Assembly: GCF_026410195.1 (NCBI RefSeq)
Contig: NZ_JAPMLM010000068.1
Span: 5,001-69,000, forward strand
DNA from: Xanthomarina sp. F2636L
GTDB taxonomy: Bacteria; Bacteroidota; Bacteroidia; Flavobacteriales; Flavobacteriaceae
Direction of reading: 5' to 3'
Length of the DNA stretch: 64,000 bases
Shown here: one piece after another, positions 32,071 to 41,385 of the stretch
How positions within the stretch are numbered: position 1 is the stretch's first letter
Layout: each line of letters opens with the position of its first letter
Notes under the pieces: generated by a model
Seen by the model: the letters and a program-made list of their open reading frames with translations, nothing else
Database searches by the model: none
Told to the model about the DNA's origin: nothing
Made by a program: the position numbers and the translations under genes

Positions 32071-33174
32071 TTATTTGTTTTTTATGTTTTCTATAAACTG
32101 ATCGAAGAGATAGGAAGAGTCGTGTGGTCCAGGACTTGCTTCTGGGTGATATTGAACCGAAAAGCAATTCTTGTTCTTCATACGTATTCCTGCAACTGTA
32201 TGATCATTTAAATGCACATGGGTTATTTCTATATTTGAATTCTTTTCTGCTTCTTCTCTATTGATAGCAAAACCATGATTTTGAGATGTAATTTCCCCTT
32301 TACCTGTTAAAAGATTTTTAACCGGGTGATTAATCCCTCTATGTCCATGATGCATTTTATAAGTAGAAATTCCATTTGCTAATGCAATTACTTGGTGTCC
32401 TAAACAAATACCAAATAAAGGAAGGTCTCTTTCTAAAATCTCTTTTGTTAGAGTTCGTGCTGCTTCCAAAGGTTCTGGGTCTCCGGGTCCGTTAGATAAA
32501 AAATAACCGTCTGGATTAAAAGCATTCATTTCTGCAAAAGTTGCATTATAAGGAAACACTTTAATATAGGCATCTCTTTTAGCAAGGTTTCTAAGGATAT
32601 TAGTTTTAATACCAATATCTAAAGCTGCTATTTTATAAGTGGCATTCTCTTCCCCATAATAATAAGGTTCTTTGGTAGAAACTTGAGACGCTAACTCCAA
32701 ACCATTCATATCTGGAATGTCTGATAGCTGTTTTTTTAATCCTTCAATATTGTCAATATCTGTAGAAATCACGGCATTCATTGCACCATGTTCTCTTATA
32801 TAAGTAACCAAAGCTCTGGTATCTACATCTGAAATGGCAAACAATTCGTTTTTATTCATGAATTCTTCTAAGGAAGCATCTGCTGCATCTCGAGAATACT
32901 CGAAACTAAAATTTTTACATATTAACCCAGATATTTTAATAGAATCTGACTCTACTTCATCTTTTTGGGTTCCATAATTACCAATATGTGCATTAGTAGC
33001 AACCATTAATTGTCCAAAATAGGATGGATCTGTAAAAATTTCCTGGTAGCCTGTCATACCCGTGTTAAAACAGACTTCGCCAAAAGCTGTACCAGACTTC
33101 CCTATGGCTTTACCATGAAAAATGGTTCCGTCTGCTAATAAAACTATGGCTTTCTCTCGTTTGTTGTATTTCAT
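32071..33174 (-). CDS. carA: Carbamoyl-phosphate synthase small subunit
   Basis: This glutamine-hydrolysing subunit supplies ammonia for carbamoyl phosphate in pyrimidine and arginine synthesis. The N-terminal domain (GTAFGEVCFNTGMTGYQEI) and the class I amidotransferase domain (FGICLGHQVIALANG with the nucleophile Cys, QYHPEASPGPHDS with His/Glu) are intact. An earlier ATG at 33201 would put codons 1-4 over a -7-like promoter box. The start at 33174 (MKYNKREKAIVLL, 367 residues) fits family alignments better. No carB is adjacent, which is usual in this group. Confidence 0.96.
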   Translation of the reverse strand: MKYNKREKAIVLLADGTIFHGKAIGKSGTAFGEVCFNTGMTGYQEIFTDPSYFGQLMVATNAHIGNYGTQKDEVESDSIKISGLICKNFSFEYSRDAADASLEEFMNKNELFAISDVDTRALVTYIREHGAMNAVISTDIDNIEGLKKQLSDIPDMNGLELASQVSTKEPYYYGEENATYKIAALDIGIKTNILRNLAKRDAYIKVFPYNATFAEMNAFNPDGYFLSNGPGDPEPLEAARTLTKEILERDLPLFGICLGHQVIALANGISTYKMHHGHRGINHPVKNLLTGKGEITSQNHGFAINREEAEKNSNIEITHVHLNDHTVAGIRMKNKNCFSVQYHPEASPGPHDSSYLFDQFIENIKNK

Positions 33175-33190
33175 GATTAAAAAAGTTTCG

Positions 33191-33198
33191 CAAAATTG
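33191..33198 (-). promoter_or_regulatory. -7-like box CAATTTTG before carA
   Basis: One mismatch to TAnnTTTG, 17 bases before the chosen start and directly after the upstream terminator's T run. It supports the downstream carA start. Confidence 0.4.
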
Positions 33199-33201
33199 CA
33201 T

Positions 33202-33234
33202 AAAAAAAAGGATAAACTAAAATGTTTATCCTTA
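33202..33234 (-). terminator. Rho-independent terminator before carA
   Basis: On the minus strand AAGGATAAAC / GTTTATCCTT is followed by eight T. It ends the transcript of the broken gene at 33250-33513. Confidence 0.85.
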
Positions 33235-33249
33235 TTTATGATTTCTTTA

Positions 33250-33513
33250 TTAAAGAGAATTATAATACGAGAGAATTTTAACAACATCTCTCTTTGTTAG
33301 ATAGTCAAAATTATTTTCTTTAACAAAATTACTAATATCCACTTTCTTATCCAGAAACGCTTTTTTAAAGGCATTACAAGGAATAATTTCTGATGCAGAA
33401 ACAGGTCTAAACATCGATGCTCTACCCGTGCCATACATGGATGACTTCATTGATTGAGAAAAAATAGTATTCAAAGCTCAAACACTAAATAATAGAAATG
33501 CAAAAAGCTTCAT
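33250..33513 (-). pseudogene. Small exported protein interrupted by in-frame TGA
   Basis: An ATG at 33513 opens MKLFAFLLFSV, then a TGA at 33478-33480. The same frame resumes with ALNTIFSQSMKSS and runs to 33250. Joined, this is a standard signal peptide with cleavage after FSQ, so the stop breaks the gene within its export signal. The C-terminus (DKKVDISNFVKENN, then ILSYYNSL) resembles the end of the neighbouring 33569 protein (DKKDAIKQYAKDNN, ILQYYNTL). It is therefore a shortened paralogue. Restart at an internal ATG would give a product without a signal peptide. A sequencing error at one base is also possible. Confidence 0.7.
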
Positions 33514-33568
33514 AATTAATTTTTTAAGTGAAATTAAATATAAAGCTTTTTGATGAAATTTTTAAATC

Positions 33569-34270
33569 TTATAACGTATTGTAATATTGTAAGATTGTTT
33601 TAAGATCCACAACATTTTTGAAACTTAAGTTGTTATCTTTCGCATATTGCTTGATAGCATCTTTTTTGTCTGAATCTAATGTCTTTAAAATATGAGATTT
33701 TTTAAGCTTAATTTCTTTAAGAGTTTCATCATCTATAGAATAGTAATACTTTTCTTTTTTAACCATTTGATCGTCTGAAACTTTTTGTTGAGTCATTGGA
33801 TTAAAGTTTGCTTCTATAATCTCTATTTCATATTTTCTTAAAATAGTAATAGATTTAGTAGTTACAAGATTTTCGAAATATGAATTTCTTTGAAATTCCG
33901 GATCTAAATAACGCTTAAACGTTCTGTTATCTATAACTATTTTGTCAATGTTTCTTGGGTTTAATGCAAGAACAGAATCTTCAGAAAACTTAGCTTCAAA
34001 ACGTTCTAATTGAACATTATAATTTAAAGATTTTAATCTATACGCCTTATTATCATTCATATAAATTACACCATCTTCAGAATTCCATGAATCAAATAAA
34101 TAAGGTGACCCTTTTATGTTTGAATCTGCAGAACTACCAGACACCCATAATCCATTATTATGAATCATTTTACTTGCGTTTGAAAAATTATCTACTGAAC
34201 CAGCTGAAGAAGCTTGGGAGAATGAAAAGTTCGCTGTTAAAGCAAAAAGGAATACTAAATATTTAGTCAT
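33569..34270 (-). CDS. Exported protein of unknown function
   Basis: This 233-residue protein has a signal peptide ending FSFSQ (about residue 19). It was not recognised as a named family. Near the N-terminus is a Ser/Asn-rich segment. The middle is beta-rich with Trp and charged residues (SWNSEDGVIYMNDNKAYRL), and the C-terminal about 60 residues are helical (ETLKEIKLKKSHILKTL, then KNVVDLKTILQYYNTL). The tail is shared with the broken gene downstream. The promoter overlaps the terminator of the ribosomal operon just upstream. Periplasmic or outer-membrane-associated location is likely. Confidence 0.7.
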   Translation of the reverse strand: MTKYLVFLFALTANFSFSQASSAGSVDNFSNASKMIHNNGLWVSGSSADSNIKGSPYLFDSWNSEDGVIYMNDNKAYRLKSLNYNVQLERFEAKFSEDSVLALNPRNIDKIVIDNRTFKRYLDPEFQRNSYFENLVTTKSITILRKYEIEIIEANFNPMTQQKVSDDQMVKKEKYYYSIDDETLKEIKLKKSHILKTLDSDKKDAIKQYAKDNNLSFKNVVDLKTILQYYNTL

Positions 34271-34289
34271 TTTTTAAAATTTTAAGTCG

Positions 34290-34318
34290 CAAATATAAAA
34301 AAAGGATAGACTAAACAA
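34290..34318 (-). promoter_or_regulatory. Promoter embedded in rplQ terminator (TTG-N18-TATATTTG)
   Basis: On the minus strand TATATTTG (complement 34290-34297) follows the terminator's T run at once. The TTG (complement 34316-34318), 18 bases upstream, lies in the terminator hairpin. It serves the gene at 33569-34270. Confidence 0.75.
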
Positions 34319-34331
34319 GTCTATCCTTTAA
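34297..34331 (-). terminator. Rho-independent terminator of the ribosomal protein cluster
   Basis: On the minus strand AAAGGATAGACT / AGTCTATCCTTT is followed by T residues. It ends the rplQ transcript. Confidence 0.88.
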
Positions 34332-34360
34332 TAATTAACATTTATTTACAGAAAATTTAA

Positions 34361-34840
34361 CTATTCTTCTTCGTTAGTAGCCTTAGTTTCTGTAGCAGGA
34401 GCAGCAGTTTCAGCTGATTTAGAACCACTTCTTCTACTTCTTCTAGTTGTTTTCTTAGTAGCCTTACCTGCATTGTAAATTTCGTTGTAATCTACAAGTT
34501 CGATCATTGCCATATCAGCATTATCACCCAAACGGTTACCTAGTTTAATAATTCTAGTATATCCACCTGGTCTGTCTCCAACTTTAGGAGCTACATCTCT
34601 AAACAATTCTGCAACCGCTTCTTTTTGTCTTAAACGAGACATAACAATACGTCTGTTATGAGTTGTGTCTTCTTTAGACTTAGTTATCATTGGCTCAACA
34701 AATTGTTTTAAAGCCTTTGCTTTAGCTACAGTTGTGTTAATACGTTTGTGCTCTATTAAAGAACAAGCCATATTAGCTAACATAGATTTTCTATGAGCTG
34801 TTTTTCTACCTAAGTGATTTATTTTTTTTCCGTGTCTCAT
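34361..34840 (-). CDS. rplQ: 50S ribosomal protein L17
   Basis: The family core is clear: [20 protein letters not shown] at the N-terminus, then [19 protein letters not shown]. At 159 residues it is longer than E. coli L17. The extra C-terminal about 40 residues are Lys/Arg/Ser then Ala/Thr/Glu-rich and probably disordered. It is the last gene of the cluster, 58 bases after rpoA. Confidence 0.97.
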   Translation of the reverse strand: MRHGKKINHLGRKTAHRKSMLANMACSLIEHKRINTTVAKAKALKQFVEPMITKSKEDTTHNRRIVMSRLRQKEAVAELFRDVAPKVGDRPGGYTRIIKLGNRLGDNADMAMIELVDYNEIYNAGKATKKTTRRSRRSGSKSAETAAPATETKATNEEE

Positions 34841-34898
34841 GACATTTGTTTTATCATCTTGCTACCAAACTCGACATCGAGGAGCAAAATATGATTAA

Positions 34899-35891
34899 TT
34901 AATCTTTATCTAATTTATATTTAGAAAGGTCCATTCCAAAGTTTAAGCCTTTAACATTTACAAGCTCTTCAAGCTCGGTTAAAGATTTCTTACCAAAGTT
35001 ACGGAACTTCATTAAGTCATTCTTATTAAAAGACACTAGGTCTCCAAGAGTATCTACTTCTGCAGCTTTTAAACAGTTAAGAGCACGTACAGAAAGATCC
35101 ATATCAACTAATTTAGTTTTCAATAGTTGTCTCATATGAAGAGATTCTTCATCATAAGTTTCTGTTTGAGCAATTTCATCCGCTTCAAGAGTAATTCTCT
35201 CATCTGAGAATAACATGAAGTGGTGAATTAATGTTTTAGCAGCTTCAGTTAAAGCATCTTGAGGTGTAATTGAACCATCAGTTATGATTTCGAAAACTAG
35301 TTTTTCGTAATCTGTTTTTTGTTCTACACGATAGTTTTCAACACTATACTTAACATTTTTTATAGGTGTGTAAATTGAATCTGTAAAGATTGTTCCTATT
35401 GGAGCTGAAGCTTTTTTATTTTCTTCTGCAGGCACATATCCTCTACCTTTTTCAATTGTAATTTCCATATTAATATTAACCTTAGGATCTAAATTACAAA
35501 GTACTAATTCTGAATTTAATACTTGGAATCCTGAGATAAATTTTTGGAAATCACCAGCTGTTATTTGATTTTGTCCTGAAATAGATATTGAAACAGACTC
35601 GCTGTCCACATCCTCTATTTGTCTTTTAAAACGAACTTGTTTTAAGTTTAAAATAATTTCAGTTACATCTTCAACTACACCTGCAATAGTAGAAAATTCA
35701 TGATCTACACCTTCCATTCTAACTGAAGTTACTGCAAATCCTTCTAAAGAAGAAAGTAAAACTCTTCTTAAAGCATTTCCAACTGTTAATCCGTAACCAG
35801 GTTCTAAAGGACGAAATTCGAATTTGCCTTCAAAATCTGTTGAATCAATCATGATTACTTTGTCGGGCTTTTGAAAATTAAATACTGCCAT
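34899..35891 (-). CDS. rpoA: RNA polymerase alpha subunit
   Basis: The 330-residue subunit has the N-terminal assembly domain (about 1-230; [20 protein letters not shown]) and a C-terminal DNA- and activator-binding domain (about 250-320; [28 protein letters not shown]). It assembles the core polymerase, including holoenzyme with the ECF sigma factor at 10483. It is preceded by rpsD and followed by rplQ, the usual alpha-operon order. Confidence 0.98.
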   Translation of the reverse strand: MAVFNFQKPDKVIMIDSTDFEGKFEFRPLEPGYGLTVGNALRRVLLSSLEGFAVTSVRMEGVDHEFSTIAGVVEDVTEIILNLKQVRFKRQIEDVDSESVSISISGQNQITAGDFQKFISGFQVLNSELVLCNLDPKVNINMEITIEKGRGYVPAEENKKASAPIGTIFTDSIYTPIKNVKYSVENYRVEQKTDYEKLVFEIITDGSITPQDALTEAAKTLIHHFMLFSDERITLEADEIAQTETYDEESLHMRQLLKTKLVDMDLSVRALNCLKAAEVDTLGDLVSFNKNDLMKFRNFGKKSLTELEELVNVKGLNFGMDLSKYKLDKD

Positions 35892-35912
35892 ATTTGCGAT
35901 TTGTATCAGTTA

Positions 35913-36518
35913 TTATTTAGAGTATAATTCGACGATGAATTGTTCGTTGATATTTTCTGGAATTTGAATTCTAGCTGGTACAGAAACATAAGTTCCTTGC
36001 TTTAATTCGTTATTCCATGTAATCCATTCGTAAACTTGACTTGAATTTGATAAAGATTTATCAATAGCTTCAAGTGATTTAGATTTTTCTCTTACAGCAA
36101 CAACATCTCCAGCTCTTAACTGGTAAGAAGGGATATTCACTATTTCTCCGTTTACTGTAATATGTCTGTGAGAAACTAATTGTCTTGAACCGTTTCTAGA
36201 CGGAGAGATTCCCATTCTATAAACTACGTTGTCTAATCTAGACTCACAAAGTTGTAACAACACCTCACCTGTAATTCCAGGAGCAGCTGTTGCTTTTTTA
36301 AACATGTTTCTGAATTGCTTTTCTAATACACCATAAGTATATTTTGCTTTTTGCTTCTCCATTAATTGGATTGCATATTCAGATTTTTTTCCACGACGCT
36401 TGTTTGCACCATGTTGACCTGGAGGATAGTTTCTTTTTTCAAAAGATTTATCTTCTCCATATATAGCTTCGCCAAATTTACGAGCTATTTTAGTTTTAGG
36501 ACCAGTATATCTTGCCAT
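35913..36518 (-). CDS. rpsD: 30S ribosomal protein S4
   Basis: This primary 16S-binding protein is 201 residues with an S4 RNA-binding domain ([19 protein letters not shown], then [13 protein letters not shown]). It has no cysteine cluster at the N-terminus, so it is the zinc-free type. A separate promoter and a large hairpin lie between it and rpsK. Confidence 0.97.
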   Translation of the reverse strand: MARYTGPKTKIARKFGEAIYGEDKSFEKRNYPPGQHGANKRRGKKSEYAIQLMEKQKAKYTYGVLEKQFRNMFKKATAAPGITGEVLLQLCESRLDNVVYRMGISPSRNGSRQLVSHRHITVNGEIVNIPSYQLRAGDVVAVREKSKSLEAIDKSLSNSSQVYEWITWNNELKQGTYVSVPARIQIPENINEQFIVELYSK

Positions 36519-36625
36519 TTTTAAAATTTGTTTAGAGAGTGATTATGAATTAAGGTCTTAGTCTTATCCTTCGATAACCGTTAATCTCTCGTTGATACTT
36601 GTTAATAATATATTTTTTTCAGTTT

Positions 36626-36654
36626 GCAAATTTACATATAAATATTGACATCAA
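36626..36654 (-). promoter_or_regulatory. Internal promoter before rpsD (TTG-N17-TAAATTTG)
   Basis: On the minus strand TAAATTTG (complement 36627-36634) lies 17 bases after TTG (complement 36652-36654). The TTG sits in one arm of the hairpin at 36643-36680. It suggests that rpsD-rpoA-rplQ can be transcribed separately. Confidence 0.6.
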
Positions 36655-36680
36655 CTATTAAAAAATAGTTGATGTCAATA
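36643..36680 (-). terminator. Large hairpin between rpsK and rpsD
   Basis: A perfect 16-17 base inverted repeat (TATTGACATCAACTATT and its complement) around an A-rich loop. No strong T run follows on the minus strand (ATTTATATG), so it may be a partial terminator, an RNA-processing site or a protein-binding operator. Confidence 0.6.
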
Positions 36681-36696
36681 TTACGCTATATATAAT

Positions 36697-37080
36697 TTAT
36701 ACACGTCTTCTTTTTGGAGGACGACAACCATTATGTGGTAATGGAGTAACATCAATAATTTCTGTTACTTCAATTCCTGCATTATGGATAGAACGGATAG
36801 CAGATTCTCTACCATTTCCTGGACCTTTTACATACACTTTTACTTTTTTCAATCCAGCTTCTTGTGCTACGCCTGCAGCATCTTCAGCGGCTAATTGAGC
36901 TGCGTAAGGTGTGTTCTTTTTAGATCCACGGAATCCCATTTTACCAGCAGAAGACCATGAAATAACGTCTCCTTTTTTGTTTGTAAGCGAAATAATAATG
37001 TTGTTAAAAGATGCTGTTATGTGAGCTTCACCAACTGCATCAATAATTACTTTACGCTTTTTAGTACTTGCCTTTGCCAT
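36697..37080 (-). CDS. rpsK: 30S ribosomal protein S11
   Basis: 127 residues with the family segments [20 protein letters not shown] and [15 protein letters not shown] and the C-terminal [19 protein letters not shown]11 forms part of the 30S platform. A 101-base gap separates it from rpsM. Confidence 0.98.
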   Translation of the reverse strand: MAKASTKKRKVIIDAVGEAHITASFNNIIISLTNKKGDVISWSSAGKMGFRGSKKNTPYAAQLAAEDAAGVAQEAGLKKVKVYVKGPGNGRESAIRSIHNAGIEVTEIIDVTPLPHNGCRPPKRRRV

Positions 37081-37181
37081 ATTAAAGTTTAGTTTTTAGT
37101 AATAGTTTATAGTCGCTAGAATCCTAAACCGTTAAATTTCAAACAGATTCTTTCCAACGTCTAAAGACTAAAGACTAATTG

Positions 37182-37556
37182 TTATTTAGTTGCCATTTTT
37201 TTGTTAGCAACAGTTTTTCTTCTACCTTTTCTAGTTCTAGAGTTGTTTTTTGTACGTTGTCCTCTTAATGGAAGACCAGCTCTATGACGGATACCTCTGT
37301 AACAACCAATATCCATTAATCGCTTAATGTTTAATTGTGTTTCAGAACGTAACTCTCCTTCAATAGTGAAAGAACCAACAGCTTCACGAATATTACTAAT
37401 TTCGTCGTCTGTCCAATCTTGAACTTTTGTACTTTCTTCAACTTTAGCTAAAGCTAAAATTTCTTTTGATCTACTTCTACCTATTCCATAGATATAAGTT
37501 AAGGAGATAACTCCTCTCTTGTTTTTTGGTATGTCTACACCTGCAATTCTTGCCAT
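37182..37556 (-). CDS. rpsM: 30S ribosomal protein S13
   Basis: 124 residues; begins [19 protein letters not shown] and contains [21 protein letters not shown]13 lies in the 30S head and contacts S19 and the P-site tRNA region. Confidence 0.98.
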   Translation of the reverse strand: MARIAGVDIPKNKRGVISLTYIYGIGRSRSKEILALAKVEESTKVQDWTDDEISNIREAVGSFTIEGELRSETQLNIKRLMDIGCYRGIRHRAGLPLRGQRTKNNSRTRKGRRKTVANKKMATK

Positions 37557-37558
37557 AA

Positions 37559-37675
37559 CTATCCTTGTCTTTGTTTGAATCTAGGATTCTTTTTGTTAAT
37601 TACGTAAAGTCTACCTTTTCTACGCACGATTTTACAATCTGCACTTCTTTTTTTAACTGATGCTCTTACTTTCAT
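37559..37675 (-). CDS. rpmJ: 50S ribosomal protein L36, zinc-free form
   Basis: This 38-residue protein begins [20 protein letters not shown] and ends [12 protein letters not shown]. It is placed between infA and rpsM as in most bacteria. Of the four zinc ligands of the usual form (three Cys and one His), only Cys14 remains, so this is a C-minus variant that should not bind zinc. It is too short for ordinary gene calling. The stop falls two bases before the rpsM start. Confidence 0.95.
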   Translation of the reverse strand: MKVRASVKKRSADCKIVRRKGRLYVINKKNPRFKQRQG

Positions 37676-37679
37676 CGTA

Positions 37680-37895
37680 TTAGTATCTATAAGTTATTCT
37701 AGCCTTAGTTAAATCGTAAGGACTCATTTCTAATTTTACTTTATCTCCTGGTAATAATTTTATATAATGCATACGCATTTTACCAGATATATGCGCTGTC
37801 ACAATGTGACCATTTTCTAGTTCAACACGGAACATAGCATTAGATAATGCTTCTATAATTGTTCCATCTTGTTCTATTGCTGCTTGTTTTGCCAT
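37680..37895 (-). CDS. infA: Translation initiation factor IF-1
   Basis: This 71-residue single OB-fold protein contains [20 protein letters not shown] and [20 protein letters not shown]. It blocks the ribosomal A site during initiation. It lies between secY and rpmJ. Confidence 0.98.
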   Translation of the reverse strand: MAKQAAIEQDGTIIEALSNAMFRVELENGHIVTAHISGKMRMHYIKLLPGDKVKLEMSPYDLTKARITYRY

Positions 37896-37906
37896 AGTAT
37901 GATATA

Positions 37907-39253
37907 TTAAGCTACTGCTTTTCTATTTTTACCTGTTTTCATCAAGCCATCGTAATGTCTATTTAACAAGTACGAATTTACTTGTTGCATAGTATCTATT
38001 GCAACTCCAACCATAATTAATAGTGAGGTTCCACCGAAAAATAAGGCCCAACCTGATTGCACACTCATTAGCTTTACTATAATGGCTGGGAACACAGCTA
38101 TTAATGCTAAAAAGATAGATCCAGGTAATGTTATTTGAGACATTATTTTATCTAGATATTCTGAAGTTTCACCTCCTGGACGAATTCCAGGAATAAAACC
38201 TCCACTACGTTTTAAATCGTCTGCCATTTTGTTTGTTGGTACCGTAATTGCTGTATAAAAATATGTAAATACAATTATTAATAAAGCAAATACTAAGTTA
38301 TACCAGAAACCAAATATATCGGCAAAGTTTGTTTGCATCCATTGACCTGCATTGGTATCTTTTAAGAACGAGGTTCCACCTATTAAGCTTGGTACAAACA
38401 TAATTGCTTGTGCAAAGATGATTGGCATTACACCAGATGCATTTAGTTTTAATGGTAAAAACTGTCTAGATCCCATAACATTCTTTTCGTACCCTCCAGA
38501 AGCCGTTCTTCTAGCATATTGTACGGCTATTTTTCTAACTGCCATCACTAACATAATAGAAGCTAAAATAATAACTAACCAGATTACCAATTCAAAAAGA
38601 ATTAACATCACGTTATTCCCTTCTAATCTAGATGAAGCGTTTTGTAAAAATGCTTTTGGCAAGGTGGCAATAATACCAACCATAATTAATAAAGAGATTC
38701 CGTTACCAATACCTTTATCGGTAATTTTTTCTCCTAACCACATAGCAAAGATACAACCTGTTACTAAAATTACTATTGAAGAAAAATAGAATACACCACC
38801 TGTACCTAATAAAAAGGCACTTTGTGGAATACCAAATGCAGAAGGTAAACTAGCTAAATATCCTGGTGCTTGCACTAAACAGATAGCAATAGTTAACCAA
38901 CGTGTAATTTGTGTTATTTTCTTTTGACCACTAGCTCCTTCTTTTTGTAATTTCTGTAAATAAGGAATTGCAATTCCCATTAATTGAACTACAATGGAAG
39001 CAGAGATATAAGGCATAATTCCTAATGCAAAAACAGAAGCGTTAGCAAATGCTCCTCCTGTAAATGCATTTAATAAACCTAATAAACCAGATTCTGTGTT
39101 GCTCTGTAAATTTTCCAATTGAGAAGCATCAATACCTGGTAATACCACTTGTGCGCCAAAACGATAAACTAATAACAAACCAAGAGTTAAAATGATTCTG
39201 TTTCTTAATTCCTCTATTTTCCAAACATTCTTAAGTGTCTCTATAAATTTCAT
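37907..39253 (-). CDS. secY: Protein translocase subunit SecY
   Basis: This 448-residue inner-membrane protein with ten transmembrane helices is the channel of the Sec system. It shows [16 protein letters not shown] (helix 2 region), [14 protein letters not shown] and the cytosolic loop with [15 protein letters not shown]. All signal-peptide proteins in this window would need it. It lies 14 bases after rplO. Confidence 0.98.
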   Translation of the reverse strand: MKFIETLKNVWKIEELRNRIILTLGLLLVYRFGAQVVLPGIDASQLENLQSNTESGLLGLLNAFTGGAFANASVFALGIMPYISASIVVQLMGIAIPYLQKLQKEGASGQKKITQITRWLTIAICLVQAPGYLASLPSAFGIPQSAFLLGTGGVFYFSSIVILVTGCIFAMWLGEKITDKGIGNGISLLIMVGIIATLPKAFLQNASSRLEGNNVMLILFELVIWLVIILASIMLVMAVRKIAVQYARRTASGGYEKNVMGSRQFLPLKLNASGVMPIIFAQAIMFVPSLIGGTSFLKDTNAGQWMQTNFADIFGFWYNLVFALLIIVFTYFYTAITVPTNKMADDLKRSGGFIPGIRPGGETSEYLDKIMSQITLPGSIFLALIAVFPAIIVKLMSVQSGWALFFGGTSLLIMVGVAIDTMQQVNSYLLNRHYDGLMKTGKNRKAVA

Positions 39254-39267
39254 GCGCTTGTTTGTGA

Positions 39268-39720
39268 TTATAAAGTTACAGTTTCTCCTCCTGCAGCTTC
39301 AATCGCAGCTTTTGCTGAAGCGGTAAACTTATGAGCAGATACTTTTAATTTAGCTTTTAATTCGCCTCTTCCTAAAATTTTAACTAGTTCGTTCTTTCTA
39401 GCTAATCTTAAAGCAACAAGTGTTTCAAAATCTAAAGTATCTTTTATTTTCTTTTCGTCTACTAATTGTTGTAACGTATCAAGATTAATTCCTTGATGTT
39501 CTATTCTATTAATATTAGTAAAGCCAAATTTAGGCACACGTCTTTGAAGAGGCATTTGCCCTCCTTCAAATCCAATTTTCTTAGAATATCCAGAACGAGA
39601 TTTCGCTCCTTTGTGACCACGAGTTGCAGTACCACCTTTTCCAGAACCTTGTCCACGTCCTATACGTTTTCCTTGACTTTTAACTGAACCTTCTGCAGGT
39701 TTTAAATTACTTAAATCCAT
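39268..39720 (-). CDS. rplO: 50S ribosomal protein L15
   Basis: 150 residues; Gly/Arg/Lys-rich N-terminal extension (GRGQGSGKGGTATRGHKGAK, then FEGGQMPLQRRVPKFGF) and a globular C-terminal domain. L15 is a late assembly protein of the 50S core. Confidence 0.98.
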   Translation of the reverse strand: MDLSNLKPAEGSVKSQGKRIGRGQGSGKGGTATRGHKGAKSRSGYSKKIGFEGGQMPLQRRVPKFGFTNINRIEHQGINLDTLQQLVDEKKIKDTLDFETLVALRLARKNELVKILGRGELKAKLKVSAHKFTASAKAAIEAAGGETVTL

Positions 39721-39735
39721 TTTCAGTGTTATATT

Positions 39736-39915
39736 TTAAGCTTCTTCAACAGAAACTAAATGTGAAACTTTAGAAACCATACCAAGGATGTTTGGTGTGG
39801 CATCGTGCTCTACGACTTGTCCAATCTTTTTAAGACCAAGAGCTTCAAGAGTTCTTTTTTGTCTTAAGGTACGATTGATCGCGCTCTTTACTTTTTTTAC
39901 TTTTATTTTTGCCAT
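39736..39915 (-). CDS. rpmD: 50S ribosomal protein L30
   Basis: This 59-residue protein begins MAKIKVKKVKSAINRTLRQK and contains LGLKKIGQVVEHDATPNILG, the L30 core. It lies in the gap between rpsE and rplO, the expected place. It is short and easily missed. Confidence 0.96.
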   Translation of the reverse strand: MAKIKVKKVKSAINRTLRQKRTLEALGLKKIGQVVEHDATPNILGMVSKVSHLVSVEEA

Positions 39916-39927
39916 CGTTATCCTGTA

Positions 39928-40452
39928 TTATCCTTTAAAAACTTTTTCTATCGATATACCTCTATCACGTGCAATAGTATTTACGTCTCTTAGTTGCAAT
40001 AAAGCATCAAAAGTAGCTTTTACTACGTTATGAGGATTTGATGAACCTTGTGATTTTGACAAAACATCGTGAATACCTACTGCCTCTAATACTGTTCTTA
40101 CAGCACCACCAGCAATAACACCAGTACCTGGAGCTGCAGGAATAATATTTACTCTTGCTCCTCCGTATTTACCTTTTTGTTCGTGTGGTAATGTTCTTTT
40201 TACTAAAGGAATTCGCACTAAATTTTTCTTAGCGTCTTCAATAGCTTTTGCAATTGCACTAGCAACGTCTTTAGATTTACCTAAACCGTGACCTACTACA
40301 CCTGCTTCATCTCCAACAACAACAATTGCTGAAAAACCGAATGCTCTACCACCTTTAGTTACTTTTGTAACTCTCTGTACTCCAACTAAACGATCTTTAA
40401 GATCTAATCCACTTGGCTTTACTAACTCTGCGCTTTTGTATTTCTGATACAT
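39928..40452 (-). CDS. rpsE: 30S ribosomal protein S5
   Basis: 174 residues; S5 double-stranded RNA-binding motif ([20 protein letters not shown]) and the C-terminal domain with [18 protein letters not shown]. It is involved in decoding accuracy and mRNA unwinding. It lies 6 bases after rplR. Confidence 0.98.
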   Translation of the reverse strand: MYQKYKSAELVKPSGLDLKDRLVGVQRVTKVTKGGRAFGFSAIVVVGDEAGVVGHGLGKSKDVASAIAKAIEDAKKNLVRIPLVKRTLPHEQKGKYGGARVNIIPAAPGTGVIAGGAVRTVLEAVGIHDVLSKSQGSSNPHNVVKATFDALLQLRDVNTIARDRGISIEKVFKG

Positions 40453-40458
40453 AATTTC

Positions 40459-40815
40459 TTAGAATTTAAGTCCTGCTTCTCTAGCTCCTTCGGCTAATGA
40501 TTTTACTCTACCATGATATAAATATCCACCTCTATCAAAAGAGATCGTGTCTACACCTGCCTTAAGGGCTTTTTCAGCTACTGCTTTACCTACTAATCCA
40601 GCTATTTCTGTTTTAGTACCTTTAGCAGAACTAATGTCTTTATCTCTTGAAGATGCTGCACTGATTGTTTTACCAGATACGTCATCTACAACTTGAGCAT
40701 ATATTTCTTTATTACTTCTAAAAACAGATAATCTTGGTCTAGCTTCAGTTCCTGAAACTATTTTACGAACTCTGCTTTTAATTCTTAATCGTCTTTCGTT
40801 CTTTGTTAATGCCAT
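40459..40815 (-). CDS. rplR: 50S ribosomal protein L18
   Basis: 118 residues; [20 protein letters not shown] and [21 protein letters not shown]18 binds 5S rRNA together with L5. Confidence 0.98.
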   Translation of the reverse strand: MALTKNERRLRIKSRVRKIVSGTEARPRLSVFRSNKEIYAQVVDDVSGKTISAASSRDKDISSAKGTKTEIAGLVGKAVAEKALKAGVDTISFDRGGYLYHGRVKSLAEGAREAGLKF

Positions 40816-40825
40816 AACTTAATTA

Positions 40826-41368
40826 TTAAGCTGATTTACCTGCTTTTCTTCTTAATACTTCTCCTACAAATTTAACTCCTTTACCTTTATAAGGCTCTGG
40901 TGGTCTAAATCCACGTATTTTAGCTGCTACTTGTCCAACTAATTGTTTGTCTGTTGAAGTTAATTTTATAATTGGATTTTTTCCTTTTTCAGAAATTGTT
41001 TCAAGTTGTACTTCAGAAGCAATATCTAATATTATATTATGAGAAAATCCTAACGCTAAGTCTAACTTTTGTCCCTGATTAGATGCTCTATAACCAACAC
41101 CTACCAATTCTAATTGTTTTGTCCATCCTGTAGATACACCTGTAATCATATTATTGATTAAAGATCTATAAAGTCCGTGTTTTGCTTTATGTGCTTTAGC
41201 ATCTGTAGGACGTTCTACTAATACATTTCCGTCTTCAACTTTTATGGTTACATCAGAAAATTCTTGAGTTAATTCTCCTAACTTCCCCTTTACTGTAACA
41301 ATATTGTCGTTTATATCAACTGTAATTCCTGCTGGAATTTCTACTGGGTTATTACCTATTCTTGACAT
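40826..41368 (-). CDS. rplF: 50S ribosomal protein L6
   Basis: 180 residues; begins MSRIGNNPVEIPAGI and has the C-terminal signature IRGFRPPEPYKGKGVKF. It is located near the factor-binding site of the 50S subunit. Confidence 0.98.
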   Translation of the reverse strand: MSRIGNNPVEIPAGITVDINDNIVTVKGKLGELTQEFSDVTIKVEDGNVLVERPTDAKAHKAKHGLYRSLINNMITGVSTGWTKQLELVGVGYRASNQGQKLDLALGFSHNIILDIASEVQLETISEKGKNPIIKLTSTDKQLVGQVAAKIRGFRPPEPYKGKGVKFVGEVLRRKAGKSA

Positions 41369-41385
41369 GTCTTATTCGTTTTTAA

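Noticed and set aside
33478-33480. In-frame TGA considered as selenocysteine or programmed read-through
   Set aside because: It lies in a signal peptide hydrophobic core, and no selenocysteine insertion element or selenoprotein similarity is visible. A broken gene or sequencing error is simpler.
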